DNA of 64,000 nucleotides from Saprospiraceae bacterium (GCA_041392805.1 JAWKLJ010000001.1:744001-808000); one strand, 5' to 3'; shown: positions 18,613 to 28,043, counted from the first letter of the stretch. Notes: generated from the sequence alone by a model not told the origin. Program-made: numbers and translations.

Positions 18613-21612
18613 ATGAAACAATTGCGAAACGTTTTAATGACAGCACTGGTGTTATGCAGCACCTATTATGGGTTAATAGGCCAAATAACCGTAAGAGGCT
18701 CAGTAACAGCCGGTGATACCAATGAGGCCCTGATCGGGGTCAACATTACCATCCAAGGTACCTCAACCGGAACCATTACCGACATTGACGGACAGTTCAG
18801 TATAACTGTCCCTGATCAAAATGCGGTACTCTCCTTTTCTTATATAGGCTATGGTACCCAGGATATCAGGGTCAACAATCAGACCCAATTAAATGTCGTG
18901 ATGCAAAATGACAATATCCTGGATGAAATTGTCGTGGTAGGCTATGGCGTGCAACGAAAAAGTGATTTGACGGGCGCCATTTCTTCGCTGAATGCGGAAG
19001 ACATTAAACGCATCCCAACGGGTAATGTAGAGCAAGCCCTACAAGGTAAAATAGCAGGTGTGCAGGTGACCCCTTCTTCTGGTCAACCGGGGGCTGGAGC
19101 CATTGTCCGCATTCGAGGGATCGGCACCTTTAATGACGCTTCGCCGCTCTATGTCGTAGACGGAATGTTGTTGAATGACATTTCCTTTTTGGCACCTGAC
19201 GATATTGAATCCCTAGAAGTGTTAAAAGACGCGTCCGCCACCTCCATCTATGGCTCTAGGGGCGCCAACGGAGTCATTATCGTCACCACAAAAAAAGGAA
19301 AACAGTCCACTGAAGCTAATATTACCGTGTCGTCGTATTATGGAGTACAGGAGGTTGCTCGGCGCTTGGACTTGACCAATGCAGCCCAATATGCCCAATT
19401 GGCCAATGAACTAAGTGTCAATGAGGGGGGTGGTATCCGTTTTCCCAACCCGGAATCATTTGGGGAAGGCACCGACTGGCAAGATGTCATTTTCCAATCG
19501 GCTCCCATACAAAATGTACAGGTTGCTGCCAATGGCGGGTCCGAAAATATGGTTTATAATATTAGTTTCAACTACTTCAAACAAGATGGTATTATTCGAG
19601 GGTCCGACTACGAACGTTTCACCATTCGGATGAATAATGAGTATACGTTAAAAAAGTATATCAGCATTGGACACAATGTCGCCCTTACCTATCAGGAAAG
19701 CCTAAATGGACCTGGGGTCTTGACCACGGCTTACCGCACCAGCCCTATCGCTCCGGTTTATGATACCTTAGGCAATTTCTCTCCTTTATCAGCAGAAATT
19801 TCTTCCACGGGTAATGCCGAAGCTTCTTTTTTCTACAATAACAGCAAAGGATTGGCCTATCGTACGGTAGGAAACGCCTATTTGGATATCAAACCTTTTG
19901 CAGGATTGACCTTCCGTTCCAGTTTTGGGCTCGATTTATCTAAATTAGAAAACAAATCATTCGTTCCGGTCTTCTCTGTTTCGGCCTTACAACAAAATAG
20001 AGATTCTCGCCTCAATGTAGGCAATGCCACTAACCGAAGCTGGCTCTGGGAAAATACCCTAACGTATGACAAGGTATGGAAAAACCATCGCCTCAATGCT
20101 CTTGCCGGTATTACCTCCCAGGAATTTGATTTCGAACAGATATCCGGCAGTCGCTTGAACCTCATTGGGGAAGATGAAGCATTTTTCTTTCTAAATGCAG
20201 GAGATGAAACCACCAGTACCGTAAGCAATTCGGCGGATACCTGGTCTATTCTATCTTACCTCTTCCGCATCAATTACAGCTTGATGGATCGTTACTTGTT
20301 GACGGTTTCTTATCGGGCCGATGGGTCTTCCAAATTTGGTGCCAACAATCGCTACGGTTATTTTCCATCTGTGGCCTTGGGCTGGAATTTGACCAGCGAG
20401 TCCTTCATGGAGGGGCAAGCCACTTTTAGTCGATTGAAACTGCGGGGAAGTTGGGGTAAGGTAGGGAATGAGAAGATTGGCACCTTCCGATATTCTCCAC
20501 TGGTAACCAGCAACCTGAATGTCATCTTTGGTGAAAATGAATCACTGGACGAGGTGCAAAATGGTGCAGCGGTACTCAACCTTGCCAATCCAGATTTGCG
20601 ATGGGAAGAAACTACACAAGCTGATTTTGGAATAGAAATTGGATTGCTAGGCAACCGCTTCTTGGCCGAAATTGACTATTATTCCCGTACGACCAATGAT
20701 ATCCTTGCAGAGGTGCCCATTCCCGACTTCATTGGCTCCGAGCAAAACCCGATTGTCAATGCTGCCCAAATGCGCAACAGTGGGATTGACCTCAACTTGA
20801 CCTGGCGCGAAAGCCGAAACAAACTTAATTACTCGATTAATGTCGTTGCCTCTACGGTCAATAATGAGGTCTTGTCTATTGGCGGCGGACGCGAAGAGAT
20901 TTTCAGTGGTGGCCTCGGCTTTGGCGGCTGGCTCGGCACCCGGACGATCATAGGAGAACCCATCGGTTCTTTTTACGGCTGGAAAGTGGCTGGCGTATTC
21001 CAAAATGAAGCGGAATTTAATTCCTTACCACGGCGAGGAAGCGAGGCGGGCGTCGGCGACTTGCGTTTCGAAGACCTCAATAGCGATGGCGTCATCACGG
21101 ATGCAGATCGTACCTTTCTGGGCAACCCTATACCCGATTTCATTTATGGACTAAACATTGGCCTGGATTACCAAGGGTTTGATTTCGCTATTGAGTTCAA
21201 CGGGCAAAGTGGCAATGAGATTTTCAATTCCAAAAAAGCTGCCCGCTTTGGCCTATACAACTTCGAAGATTCTTTTCTGGAGCGCTGGACAGGTGAAGGG
21301 ACTAGTAATTCGGAACCACGTGTAACCAACAGTGGCCACAATTATATCCCTTCAGATCGTTTTATTGAAGATGCCTCCTTTGTCAGACTGCGGAACCTCC
21401 AATTGGGCTATACCCTACCCCGAAAATGGTTGGACAAAGTACGCCTACATTCCTTTAGGGTCTATGTTAGCGGCACCAATCTCATCACCTGGACCGATTA
21501 TACGGGTTACATGCCGGAGGTAGGCTCGAATAGTCCGTTTTCTTCCGGTATCGATGCCGGTATTTATCCAATTGCCAAAACCTATACGGTGGGCTTGAGT
21601 GTTTCCTTTTAA
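18613..21612 (+). CDS. SusC/RagA-family TonB-dependent outer-membrane transporter
   Basis: This 999-residue outer-membrane importer carries oligosaccharides into the periplasm with its SusD lid. The start is ATG 18613. A signal peptide (QLRNVLMTALVLCSTYYGLIGQ) is followed by a carboxypeptidase-D-regulatory-like domain (ITVRGSVTAGDTNEALIGVN, about 24-105), the SusC signature DEIVVVGYG, a plug domain (about 115-225; IRGIGTFNDASPLYVVDG, TSIYGSRGANGVIIVTTKKG) and a 22-strand-type barrel ending in an aromatic C-terminus (YTVGLSVSF). It lies 125 bp after the GH3 gene and 22 bp before the preferred SusD start. SusC/D at the 3' end of the locus, after the enzymes, is a less usual gene order. Confidence 0.95.
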   Translation: MKQLRNVLMTALVLCSTYYGLIGQITVRGSVTAGDTNEALIGVNITIQGTSTGTITDIDGQFSITVPDQNAVLSFSYIGYGTQDIRVNNQTQLNVVMQNDNILDEIVVVGYGVQRKSDLTGAISSLNAEDIKRIPTGNVEQALQGKIAGVQVTPSSGQPGAGAIVRIRGIGTFNDASPLYVVDGMLLNDISFLAPDDIESLEVLKDASATSIYGSRGANGVIIVTTKKGKQSTEANITVSSYYGVQEVARRLDLTNAAQYAQLANELSVNEGGGIRFPNPESFGEGTDWQDVIFQSAPIQNVQVAANGGSENMVYNISFNYFKQDGIIRGSDYERFTIRMNNEYTLKKYISIGHNVALTYQESLNGPGVLTTAYRTSPIAPVYDTLGNFSPLSAEISSTGNAEASFFYNNSKGLAYRTVGNAYLDIKPFAGLTFRSSFGLDLSKLENKSFVPVFSVSALQQNRDSRLNVGNATNRSWLWENTLTYDKVWKNHRLNALAGITSQEFDFEQISGSRLNLIGEDEAFFFLNAGDETTSTVSNSADTWSILSYLFRINYSLMDRYLLTVSYRADGSSKFGANNRYGYFPSVALGWNLTSESFMEGQATFSRLKLRGSWGKVGNEKIGTFRYSPLVTSNLNVIFGENESLDEVQNGAAVLNLANPDLRWEETTQADFGIEIGLLGNRFLAEIDYYSRTTNDILAEVPIPDFIGSEQNPIVNAAQMRNSGIDLNLTWRESRNKLNYSINVVASTVNNEVLSIGGGREEIFSGGLGFGGWLGTRTIIGEPIGSFYGWKVAGVFQNEAEFNSLPRRGSEAGVGDLRFEDLNSDGVITDADRTFLGNPIPDFIYGLNIGLDYQGFDFAIEFNGQSGNEIFNSKKAARFGLYNFEDSFLERWTGEGTSNSEPRVTNSGHNYIPSDRFIEDASFVRLRNLQLGYTLPRKWLDKVRLHSFRVYVSGTNLITWTDYTGYMPEVGSNSPFSSGIDAGIYPIAKTYTVGLSVSF

Positions 21613-21634
21613 TCGTAGTTTAAACCTTTCTAAA

Positions 21635-23107
21635 ATGAAAAAACATATCATATCCGCTATTTCCTTGATCTTCCTCCTCTTTGTGCTCAGCAATTGCAAA
21701 GAAGAATTTTTAGAAAAAACCTCTCCAGGCAGTTTAGCTGCCGACAATTTTTTCAAAACTTCCGAACATGCCGTGTGGGGGACCAATGCCGTTTACGAAC
21801 ACCTACGCGACTGGCAGGTCCATGTCTTTAGCTATATTGGCATGACCGATATTGCCTCTGATGATGCAGACAAAGGTAGTACCGTGAACGATGCTTCTTT
21901 TCTCAAGGAAATTGATGATTTCACCTTTGATGCCAGCAATATTGGACCTGGTACGGTTTGGGCAGGCTACTACCGAGGTATTTACCGTGCCAATGTAGCC
22001 ATTCAAAATATTCCACTCATCGATATGGATGAAACATTAAAGGCTCGATTATTAGGAGAATGCAAATTTCTTCGCGCCTATTTCTACTTCAAGCTCGTTC
22101 GTTGGTTTGGCGATATCCCACTCATTACCAAACCTTTAGGCGGGGATGAATTTGAACAAACCCGAACACCTGTCAATGACGTATATGCCCTCATCAAGCA
22201 GGATTTGAATGATGCGATCGCGGCCTTGCCCTTAAAGTCAAAATACCCCAGCAAGGAACTAGGCCGGGCGACCAAGGGCGCTGCACAAGGGTTGCTGGCT
22301 AAAGTACACCTCACCTTAAACGAATTCCAGGCAGCAGAACCTCTGTTGTTAGCGGTGATCAATTCCGGAGAATATGCGCTGATGGCCGATTACAAAAAAA
22401 TATTTACACCAGAAGGGGAAAATGCAGAAGAGAGTCTCTTTGAGGTCCAGGCAGCTGCCTTCGATCAAAACATTGCTGGCAGCCAATACAATGAAGTGCA
22501 GGGCGTTCGCGGTACCCCCAACCTCGGCTGGGGTTTCAACCGCCCTTCTGATGACTTGGTTAGCGCCTATGAAATCGGCGACCCCCGGCGCGACGCCACC
22601 ATCCTCTATCCCGGCGAGGTACTCCCCGATGGCTCCGACGTCGTTCAGGACAATCCCAATATTGTCAATGAGCGTTACAACCAAAAAGCCTGGGTTCCCG
22701 AACATGATGGTGGCAATGGCAACGGTCCCGGCAATATTCGCCTGTTGCGCTATGCCGATATTCTCCTCATGGCCGCTGAGGTCCTCAACGAAAATGACAA
22801 GCCACAACAGGCCCTCGAATACCTCAACGCCATCCGCACCCGCGCACGTGGCAACCGCAATGGGGTATTGCCTAATGTAACAACAACGGATAAAAGTGCC
22901 TTGCGTAACCGCATTTGGCAGGAACGACGGGTTGAGCTGGCCATGGAACAACACCGCTGGTTTGACCTACTTCGTACCAACCGCGTGGCTAGTGCCATGC
23001 AAAAAGTTGGCAAAAATTTCGTTTCGGGCAAACATGAGTTGTTCCCCATTCCTCAAACTGAAGTTGATTTAAGTGCGGGGGCGATTACACAGAATCCAGG
23101 GTATTAG
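21635..23107 (+). CDS. SusD/RagB-family glycan-binding lipoprotein
   Basis: This 490-residue surface lipoprotein caps the SusC channel and binds the sugar. I chose ATG 21635 because it opens a lipoprotein signal (MKKHIISAISLIFLLFVLSN, then Cys21). It also avoids the overlap with susC that an upstream start at 21599 would create. SusD features: N-terminal TPR-like helices (GECKFLRAYFYFKLVRWFGDIPLI) and the C-terminal SusD core (NIRLLRYADILLMAAEVLNE, RRVELAMEQHRWFDLLRTNR, LFPIPQTEVDLS...ITQNPGY). Confidence 0.95.
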   Translation: MKKHIISAISLIFLLFVLSNCKEEFLEKTSPGSLAADNFFKTSEHAVWGTNAVYEHLRDWQVHVFSYIGMTDIASDDADKGSTVNDASFLKEIDDFTFDASNIGPGTVWAGYYRGIYRANVAIQNIPLIDMDETLKARLLGECKFLRAYFYFKLVRWFGDIPLITKPLGGDEFEQTRTPVNDVYALIKQDLNDAIAALPLKSKYPSKELGRATKGAAQGLLAKVHLTLNEFQAAEPLLLAVINSGEYALMADYKKIFTPEGENAEESLFEVQAAAFDQNIAGSQYNEVQGVRGTPNLGWGFNRPSDDLVSAYEIGDPRRDATILYPGEVLPDGSDVVQDNPNIVNERYNQKAWVPEHDGGNGNGPGNIRLLRYADILLMAAEVLNENDKPQQALEYLNAIRTRARGNRNGVLPNVTTTDKSALRNRIWQERRVELAMEQHRWFDLLRTNRVASAMQKVGKNFVSGKHELFPIPQTEVDLSAGAITQNPGY

Positions 23108-23123
23108 GATAGGTGCCGCGGCT

Positions 23124-23148
23124 GTTGCAGGTGGAAAACACTTACAAC
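23124..23148. repeat. GTTGCAGGTG hairpin, degenerate copy
   Basis: A GTTGCAGGTG arm, loop GAAAA and imperfect arm CACTTACAAC lie 16 bp after the SusD stop. The perfect form of this hairpin is at 59319-59343. A second small hairpin (GGACC / GGTCC, 23152-23167) follows, so together they may terminate the SusCD transcript. Confidence 0.55.
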
Positions 23149-23247
23149 AACGGACCAAAACAGGTCCAATAAAGGCCAAAATTATTATATTTGAGGGGTG
23201 GGTGTTAGCGTGTGTTTGCTTACATCGGATTTCAGGAATTCGTGTAC

Positions 23248-23299
23248 ATTCGTGTCAATTCGTGGCTTACCTTTTTTTCAGCCACGAATTAGCACGAAT
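23248..23299. repeat. ATTCGTG inverted repeat
   Basis: Arms at 23248-23267 and 23280-23299 (ATTCGTGtcAATTCGTGGCT and its complement) agree at 18 of 20 positions around a 12-nt T-rich loop. It lies between the SusD gene and the next start codon (23342). It probably acts as a transcription terminator or is a small dispersed repeat. Confidence 0.6.
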
Positions 23300-23341
23300 T
23301 ATTTATGCCCAGCCCTCAATTATATTAAGAAAAGCACCACC

Positions 23342-23908
23342 ATGGAGAACAATTATCCGCAAATCATTTCAAAACTACACCTGGAAGATAGCTTTCTGAT
23401 GGATTCCAAGCTACCCAAGGACCTCTTCCTGGAACGACTAAATGCTAGCGTTGATGTGGGCCAGGGTCACCAAATGTTTGAGGCCTTTCAAAGCAAATTA
23501 AATGATTATATCGGAGAGGTAAATGCCAATGGGTTTCGCCTCAGGCGCCGACAGAAAATGTTTGAGTCCAATATGAGAATGGCCATTATTGAAGGAATTT
23601 TCAAAGAAAAAAGGGAAGGGCTTAGTATTCAAGTCAAAGTATTCCTGCATCCCTTGCGTATGAAGCTAATTTTTGGCCTGTTTATCTTTGCCTATGTTAT
23701 TTTCTTCCTGGCTTTTTTATTTATTGATATGGGCCCCGAAAAGAACTTTGTTTTATGGTTCATTCCTGCTCATGGCTTGCTCTTATTTGGTATTTTTTAT
23801 TTCGTCTTCCGAAGAATGGTTAAAGTGAGTAAACGAAAAATTGTAAACATGTTGGAATTAATAGGGGCGGAAGAAGTCGTCAGTAAAAATAACCTCTTCC
23901 TAAAATAA
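23342..23908 (+). CDS. Hypothetical protein with two membrane helices
   Basis: Not recognised. From ATG 23342 it has 188 residues; in-frame starts further upstream run through the inverted repeat and are rejected. The N-terminal ~100 residues are soluble and charged (LPKDLFLERLNASVDVGQGH, RLRRRQKMFESNMRMAIIEG). Two membrane helices follow (LIFGLFIFAYVIFFLAFLFI and LWFIPAHGLLLFGIFYFVF), then a basic tail. The layout suggests a small inner-membrane protein with a cytoplasmic N-domain. Its stop is 5 bp before the next start codon, so it is probably translated with the oxidoreductase. Confidence 0.7.
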   Translation: MENNYPQIISKLHLEDSFLMDSKLPKDLFLERLNASVDVGQGHQMFEAFQSKLNDYIGEVNANGFRLRRRQKMFESNMRMAIIEGIFKEKREGLSIQVKVFLHPLRMKLIFGLFIFAYVIFFLAFLFIDMGPEKNFVLWFIPAHGLLLFGIFYFVFRRMVKVSKRKIVNMLELIGAEEVVSKNNLFLK

Positions 23909-23913
23909 TACAT

Positions 23914-25026
23914 ATGAAATCGAGCACCTTCTTCCTTACCTTTTTCAGTAGTTGCCTGCTACTGTTCACCAGCAATGCCCAATCATCAGGAGAAACAACG
24001 CCTCTTCGCATAGGAATAGCAGGCCTTACCCACGACCATGTACACGGCATTTTGCGAAGAAAAGATAGAGGAGATATACAAATTGTAGGCATTGCCGAAT
24101 CCAATCGGGCCTTAGCTGAACGCTATGCCAAACAATACGACTTTTCTATGGACCTTGTTTTTTCTAGTCTCGAAGAAATGCTCGATAAAACAAAACCCGC
24201 AGCAGTTACCGCTTTCAATTCCACCTTTGAACACCTCGAAACCGTACAAATTTGTGCCCCTAGAGGCATCCATGTGATGGTAGAAAAACCCCTGGCCGTC
24301 AACAGTAAACATGCTGGGCAAATGGCGGCCCTGGCCCGAAAACACCATATCCAACTGCTCACCAATTACGAAACAACTTGGTATGCAACTAATCATAAAG
24401 CCTATGAAATGGTGCACCAGGATAAAGCCATCGGCGACATTCGCAAAATGGTGATCCACGATGGCCACAAGGGACCAAAAGAAATTAACGTCAGTCAGGA
24501 GTTCCTGGTTTGGTTAACCGATCCTGTCCTAAATGGCGGAGGTGCCGTCACCGACTTTGGCTGCTATGGCGCCAATCTCATGACCTGGCTCATGCAGGGC
24601 GAAAAGCCCACGACCGTTATGGCTGCCCTGCAACAGATCAAACCCGATATCTACCCCAAAGTCGATGATGAAGCCACCATTCTACTCACTTATCCCAAAG
24701 CGCAAGGTATCATTCAGGCCTCCTGGAACTGGCCCATCGGCCGAAAAGATACCGAGATCTATGGCAAAACCGGTTTTATCGTGGCTGATAATCGAAGTGA
24801 TCTCCGTTACCGCGCCGATGAAAAGGCACAGGTTATCAGTCAAACCCTTCCCGAAAGGCCTGACCCAAACCATGATCCATTCGCTTATTTAGCCGCCATC
24901 ATCAGTGGCCGTATACAAGCGCAGCCCTATGATTTGTCGTCTTTGGAAAACAACCTAATCGTCGTCGAAATCCTCGATGCTGCTAAAAAAAGTGCGAAAA
25001 AAGGGAAAGCTGTCAGCTTGAAATAA
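23914..25026 (+). CDS. Gfo/Idh/MocA-family oxidoreductase, exported
   Basis: This 370-residue NAD(P)-dependent sugar or polyol dehydrogenase-like protein carries an N-terminal signal peptide (FFLTFFSSCLLLFTSNAQ), so it is likely periplasmic. The Rossmann N-domain begins LRIGIAGLTHDHVHGIL, in which the usual GxGxxG is replaced by GIAGLTHDHV. The family motif VEKPLAVNSKHA is intact. The C-terminal alpha/beta domain contains GGGAVTDFGCYGANLMTW. Exported members are frequent in Bacteroidota and several act by redox-neutral mechanisms on glycosides with bound cofactor. The substrate is unknown. It lies 5 bp after the small membrane protein. Confidence 0.88.
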   Translation: MKSSTFFLTFFSSCLLLFTSNAQSSGETTPLRIGIAGLTHDHVHGILRRKDRGDIQIVGIAESNRALAERYAKQYDFSMDLVFSSLEEMLDKTKPAAVTAFNSTFEHLETVQICAPRGIHVMVEKPLAVNSKHAGQMAALARKHHIQLLTNYETTWYATNHKAYEMVHQDKAIGDIRKMVIHDGHKGPKEINVSQEFLVWLTDPVLNGGGAVTDFGCYGANLMTWLMQGEKPTTVMAALQQIKPDIYPKVDDEATILLTYPKAQGIIQASWNWPIGRKDTEIYGKTGFIVADNRSDLRYRADEKAQVISQTLPERPDPNHDPFAYLAAIISGRIQAQPYDLSSLENNLIVVEILDAAKKSAKKGKAVSLK

Positions 25027-25106
25027 GAGTCTTACCTCATCATATAGATTGACAAAAATCACCTTGGAGGGTAAATTATGTAATGGCATGGGCCAGTTAC
25101 TTGCCA

Positions 25107-25114
25107 TAGCTTTG
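25107..25114 (+). promoter_or_regulatory. Putative -7 box for pckA
   Basis: TAGCTTTG matches TAnnTTTG exactly and lies 39 bp before the preferred start codon at 25154. No good TTTG -33 element is visible at the usual distance, so confidence is limited. Confidence 0.35.
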
Positions 25115-25153
25115 GTCTCAAATTATTTTCCTTCTTTTTTTACGCACAAAAAA

Positions 25154-26743
25154 ATGCCTATGCCTTTTCAGTTAGAACAGTACCAAATTCACACCGAAAA
25201 AATCCATCGAAACCTAAGTGTACCAGAATTATATGAAATCGCCTTGCGACAGGAAAAAGGCACTGCCATCTCAGATGTAGGTGCGCTGCTAGTCTATTCA
25301 GGCGAAAAAACAGGTCGTAGTCCCAAAGACAAGCGCGTAGTAAAAGCCCCCGAATCAGAAAAAAACATTGATTGGGGCGAGGTCAATATTGCCTTGGATG
25401 AACATACCTTCATGATCAATCGCGAACGCTCGATTGACTACCTCAATAGCCGCGAAAGAATCTATGTCGTTGATGCCTTTGCCGGTTGGGACCCCAAGTA
25501 TCGAATAAAAGTTCGGGTGATCTGTACAAGAGCCTACCATGCCCTGTTTATGCAGAATATGCTCATTATGCCCACCGCAGCAGAATTGGCTGACTTTGGT
25601 GATCCCGATTATGTGATCTTCAATGGCGGTAGTTTTCCCGCCAATCGCTATACTTCCCAAATGACCTCTAGGACGAGTATTGATGTAAGTTTGGAACGAA
25701 AGGAAATCGTCATCCTGGGGACGGAATATGCCGGAGAGATGAAAAAGGGCGTTTTTTCGGTGATGAATTACCTGATGCCTTTGCAAAATGTGCTGCCCAT
25801 GCACTGCTCAGCCAATGTGGGCGAGAAAGGTGACGTGAGTGTCTTATTTGGCCTTTCAGGTACCGGTAAAACCACCTTAAGTGCTGACCCCAAACGAAAA
25901 CTTATTGGCGATGATGAACATTGTTGGACCGATACAGGCGTTTTCAATATTGAAGGTGGATGTTACGCCAAGGCTATTGACCTAAGCGCTGAAAACGAAC
26001 CCGCTATTTTTAATGCCATTCGTTTTGGTACGGTCCTGGAGAATGTCATCTATGATGTTCATACCAGGAAGGTAGATTATAGCGATACCTCCATTACCGA
26101 AAATACCCGGGCCTGCTATCCTATTCATTTTATCGATAATATCCAAATGCCCTGTGTGGCTGGTGTGCCGCAAAACATTATCTTTCTAACCTGTGATGCC
26201 TTTGGTGTTTTACCCCCTGTCAGCCAACTCAGTCCTGAACAAGCAAGTTATCATTTCATTTCTGGCTATACGGCCAAGGTGGCTGGGACAGAAATGGGTG
26301 TAAAAGAACCGCAGGCTACTTTCTCCGCCTGTTTTGGCGCCGCCTTCATGATGTGGCACCCCAATAAATATGCCGAATTGTTGGCCCAAAAAATCCGGAC
26401 TTCCGGCGCAAAAGCCTGGTTGGTCAATACCGGGTGGACCGGCGGACCTTTCGGTATAGGCTCCCGAATCAAATTGAAATATACGCGAGCCATCCTTGAT
26501 GCCATTCACCATGGCGACTTTGAACAAGTGGCCATGCATACCGAAGCGCATTTTGGGCTCCGTATGCCTAGCAGCTGTCCCGGCGTTCCTAGCGAAGTCC
26601 TCACGCCAAAAAACACCTGGAATGACCAGGCCGCTTATGACCAAACCATCAAAAAACTGGTGGGATTATTCCAACAAAACTTTGCCCAATATGGAGATTT
26701 GATCAATAAAGAGATTGTAGCAGCTGGGCCAGTGATGGATTAG
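25154..26743 (+). CDS. pckA: Phosphoenolpyruvate carboxykinase (ATP)
   Basis: This enzyme makes PEP, CO2 and ADP from oxaloacetate and ATP, the first committed gluconeogenic step; many Bacteroidota also run it in reverse. ATG 25154 (or 25160) gives about 529 residues, the usual family length; the upstream TTG at 25049 would add 35 unrelated residues. Motifs: FNGGSFPANRY substrate site, P-loop GLSGTGKTTLSAD (residues 233-245), kinase-2 GDDEHCW, NTRACYPIHFIDN, and LTCDAFGVLPPVS followed by NTGWTGGPFGIGSRI near the C-terminus. It stands alone. With maeB it gives the window two enzymes of the C3/C4 node. Confidence 0.97.
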   Translation: MPMPFQLEQYQIHTEKIHRNLSVPELYEIALRQEKGTAISDVGALLVYSGEKTGRSPKDKRVVKAPESEKNIDWGEVNIALDEHTFMINRERSIDYLNSRERIYVVDAFAGWDPKYRIKVRVICTRAYHALFMQNMLIMPTAAELADFGDPDYVIFNGGSFPANRYTSQMTSRTSIDVSLERKEIVILGTEYAGEMKKGVFSVMNYLMPLQNVLPMHCSANVGEKGDVSVLFGLSGTGKTTLSADPKRKLIGDDEHCWTDTGVFNIEGGCYAKAIDLSAENEPAIFNAIRFGTVLENVIYDVHTRKVDYSDTSITENTRACYPIHFIDNIQMPCVAGVPQNIIFLTCDAFGVLPPVSQLSPEQASYHFISGYTAKVAGTEMGVKEPQATFSACFGAAFMMWHPNKYAELLAQKIRTSGAKAWLVNTGWTGGPFGIGSRIKLKYTRAILDAIHHGDFEQVAMHTEAHFGLRMPSSCPGVPSEVLTPKNTWNDQAAYDQTIKKLVGLFQQNFAQYGDLINKEIVAAGPVMD

Positions 26744-26757
26744 CGAAACCAGTCGCA

Positions 26758-26805
26758 GGCATCAGAAGTTGACAGGAGGGGTACCTGGCTAAACTTCTGA
26801 TGTCC
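26758..26805. repeat. CATCAGAAGTT hairpin, probable terminator of pckA
   Basis: CATCAGAAGTT (26760-26770) and AACTTCTGATG (26792-26802) form an 11-bp stem 16 bp after the pckA stop. In reverse complement the loop (AGCCAGGTACCCCTCC) matches that of the hairpin at 45860-45906, so this is a repeat family and not only a chance terminator. Confidence 0.7.
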
Positions 26806-26954
26806 CTCCGGCCTGGCTCCCAAGCGAATGGCAGCTGAAAAACCCGGCAATAGCCGTAAACCCAAACCCGATTTTCATTTTTTTCCTTCTCTGACAATTT
26901 TTTTTTACTATTTCGTATAATTTATTAGCAAATAATGCGTCGTTAGGTAAATAC

Positions 26955-27114
26955 TGGACTTTTGACATTCGCTGTTTTGAAGGCGGAAATCGGAAGACGG
27001 AAGGTGGAAATGGGAACTCGGAAAGGCTCAGGGGCGCAATTTTCCGACTTCCGACTTCTCACTTCTCACTTCTAGCCTGGAAAACAGAGGATTACCAAAA
27101 GCGTCAAAAGTCCA
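26955..27114 (-). mobile_element. MITE-like element, copy 1
   Basis: A 160-bp element with 12-bp terminal inverted repeats TGGACTTTTGAC (26955-26966) and GTCAAAAGTCCA (27103-27114). The inside is rich in 'cggaag/cttccg'. GTAAATA occurs one base outside each end (…GTAAATAc / aGTAAATA…), as expected of a target-site duplication. No coding capacity. It is inverted relative to the copies at 29411 and 33063. Confidence 0.75.
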
Positions 27115-27156
27115 AGTAAATATTTACCTTAATATTATTACCTGGCAACCTTTGTA

Positions 27157-28017
27157 ATGAACGACAACCTCTACAAACTCCTCTTTTCTGTTGGTTTTGC
27201 CCTCGTAGTCCTTTTCTTAAGGTGGGTGGCAGATAAGTGGTTAATCCCAAAATTTCAGGACCCCAAAACAAGGTATAATTGGCGGAAAGGGCTAACCTAT
27301 ATCGTCTATGTGATCATTTCACTCGCTTTGATCACGATTTGGATTAAAGAATTTCAATCAGCGGCAACGTTCCTAGGTTTATTATCGGCAGGATTGGCCG
27401 TGGCGCTAAAAGATCCCATCGTCAATTTCTTTGGCTGGTTATTCATCATCTTCAATCGGCCCTTTGAGGTGAGTGACCGCATAGAAATCGGGGAGATCAA
27501 AGGAGATGTACTCGATATCAATTTCTTTAAGTTTACCCTTTTGGAAATTGGGGCTTGGGTGGATGCCAACCAAAGTACTGGCCGGGTAATCCACGTACCC
27601 AATGGCAAGGTTTTTACAACACCCACCATTAACTTTGTACAAGGCTTTCGGCAAATTTGGGTAGAAATGCCGGTGCTGATCACCTTTCAAAGCAATTGGG
27701 AAAAAGCTAAAGCATTGTTACTTGATATAGAAACCAAAAGGGTAAAACCCCTGGAAGAATTGGCCAAAAAGGAAATGGATCTCAATGAAAAGCGGTTTAA
27801 CATCCACTACAATAACCTCTCCCCAACCGTCTATACCAGTGTAAAAACTTATGGTATCATGCTAACACTCCGCTTTCTCAATGACCCGCGTAGCCAACGC
27901 AATAGCGAGCAAATGATCTGGGAAGCCGTCTTGAAGGAATTCGCTTTACATGATGACATCCAATTTGCTTATCCTTCGCAATCCATTTATTTGCCAGGGA
28001 AGGAAGAAAATCTGTAG
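27157..28017 (+). CDS. MscS-family mechanosensitive channel
   Basis: This 286-residue inner-membrane channel protein should relieve osmotic down-shock. It has membrane helices at about 5-25, 48-66 and 70-90. The last is the glycine/alanine-rich pore helix (LGLLSAGLAVALKDPIVNFFGWLF), followed by the MscS beta-domain (FEVSDRIEIGEIKGDVLDIN) and a cytoplasmic alpha/beta domain (RVIHVPNGKVFTTPTINFVQ). It is short, MscS-like rather than MscK-like. A MITE-like element ends 42 bp before the start codon and may supply or disrupt its promoter. Confidence 0.92.
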   Translation: MNDNLYKLLFSVGFALVVLFLRWVADKWLIPKFQDPKTRYNWRKGLTYIVYVIISLALITIWIKEFQSAATFLGLLSAGLAVALKDPIVNFFGWLFIIFNRPFEVSDRIEIGEIKGDVLDINFFKFTLLEIGAWVDANQSTGRVIHVPNGKVFTTPTINFVQGFRQIWVEMPVLITFQSNWEKAKALLLDIETKRVKPLEELAKKEMDLNEKRFNIHYNNLSPTVYTSVKTYGIMLTLRFLNDPRSQRNSEQMIWEAVLKEFALHDDIQFAYPSQSIYLPGKEENL

Positions 28018-28043
28018 CATTTTTTTGCTAGTTTTGGAAAAAA

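Larger units (their letters stand above)
26744..27156. other. 413-bp spacer with two repeat elements, no gene
   Basis: It contains the CATCAG hairpin (26758-26805) just after pckA and a MITE-like element (26955-27114) ending 42 bp before the MscS start codon. Between them is AT-rich sequence in which I see no gene. Confidence 0.7.

Noticed and set aside
25049..25153. Upstream TTG start for pckA
   Set aside because: It adds 35 residues with no resemblance to the family and spans the putative -7 box at 25107.
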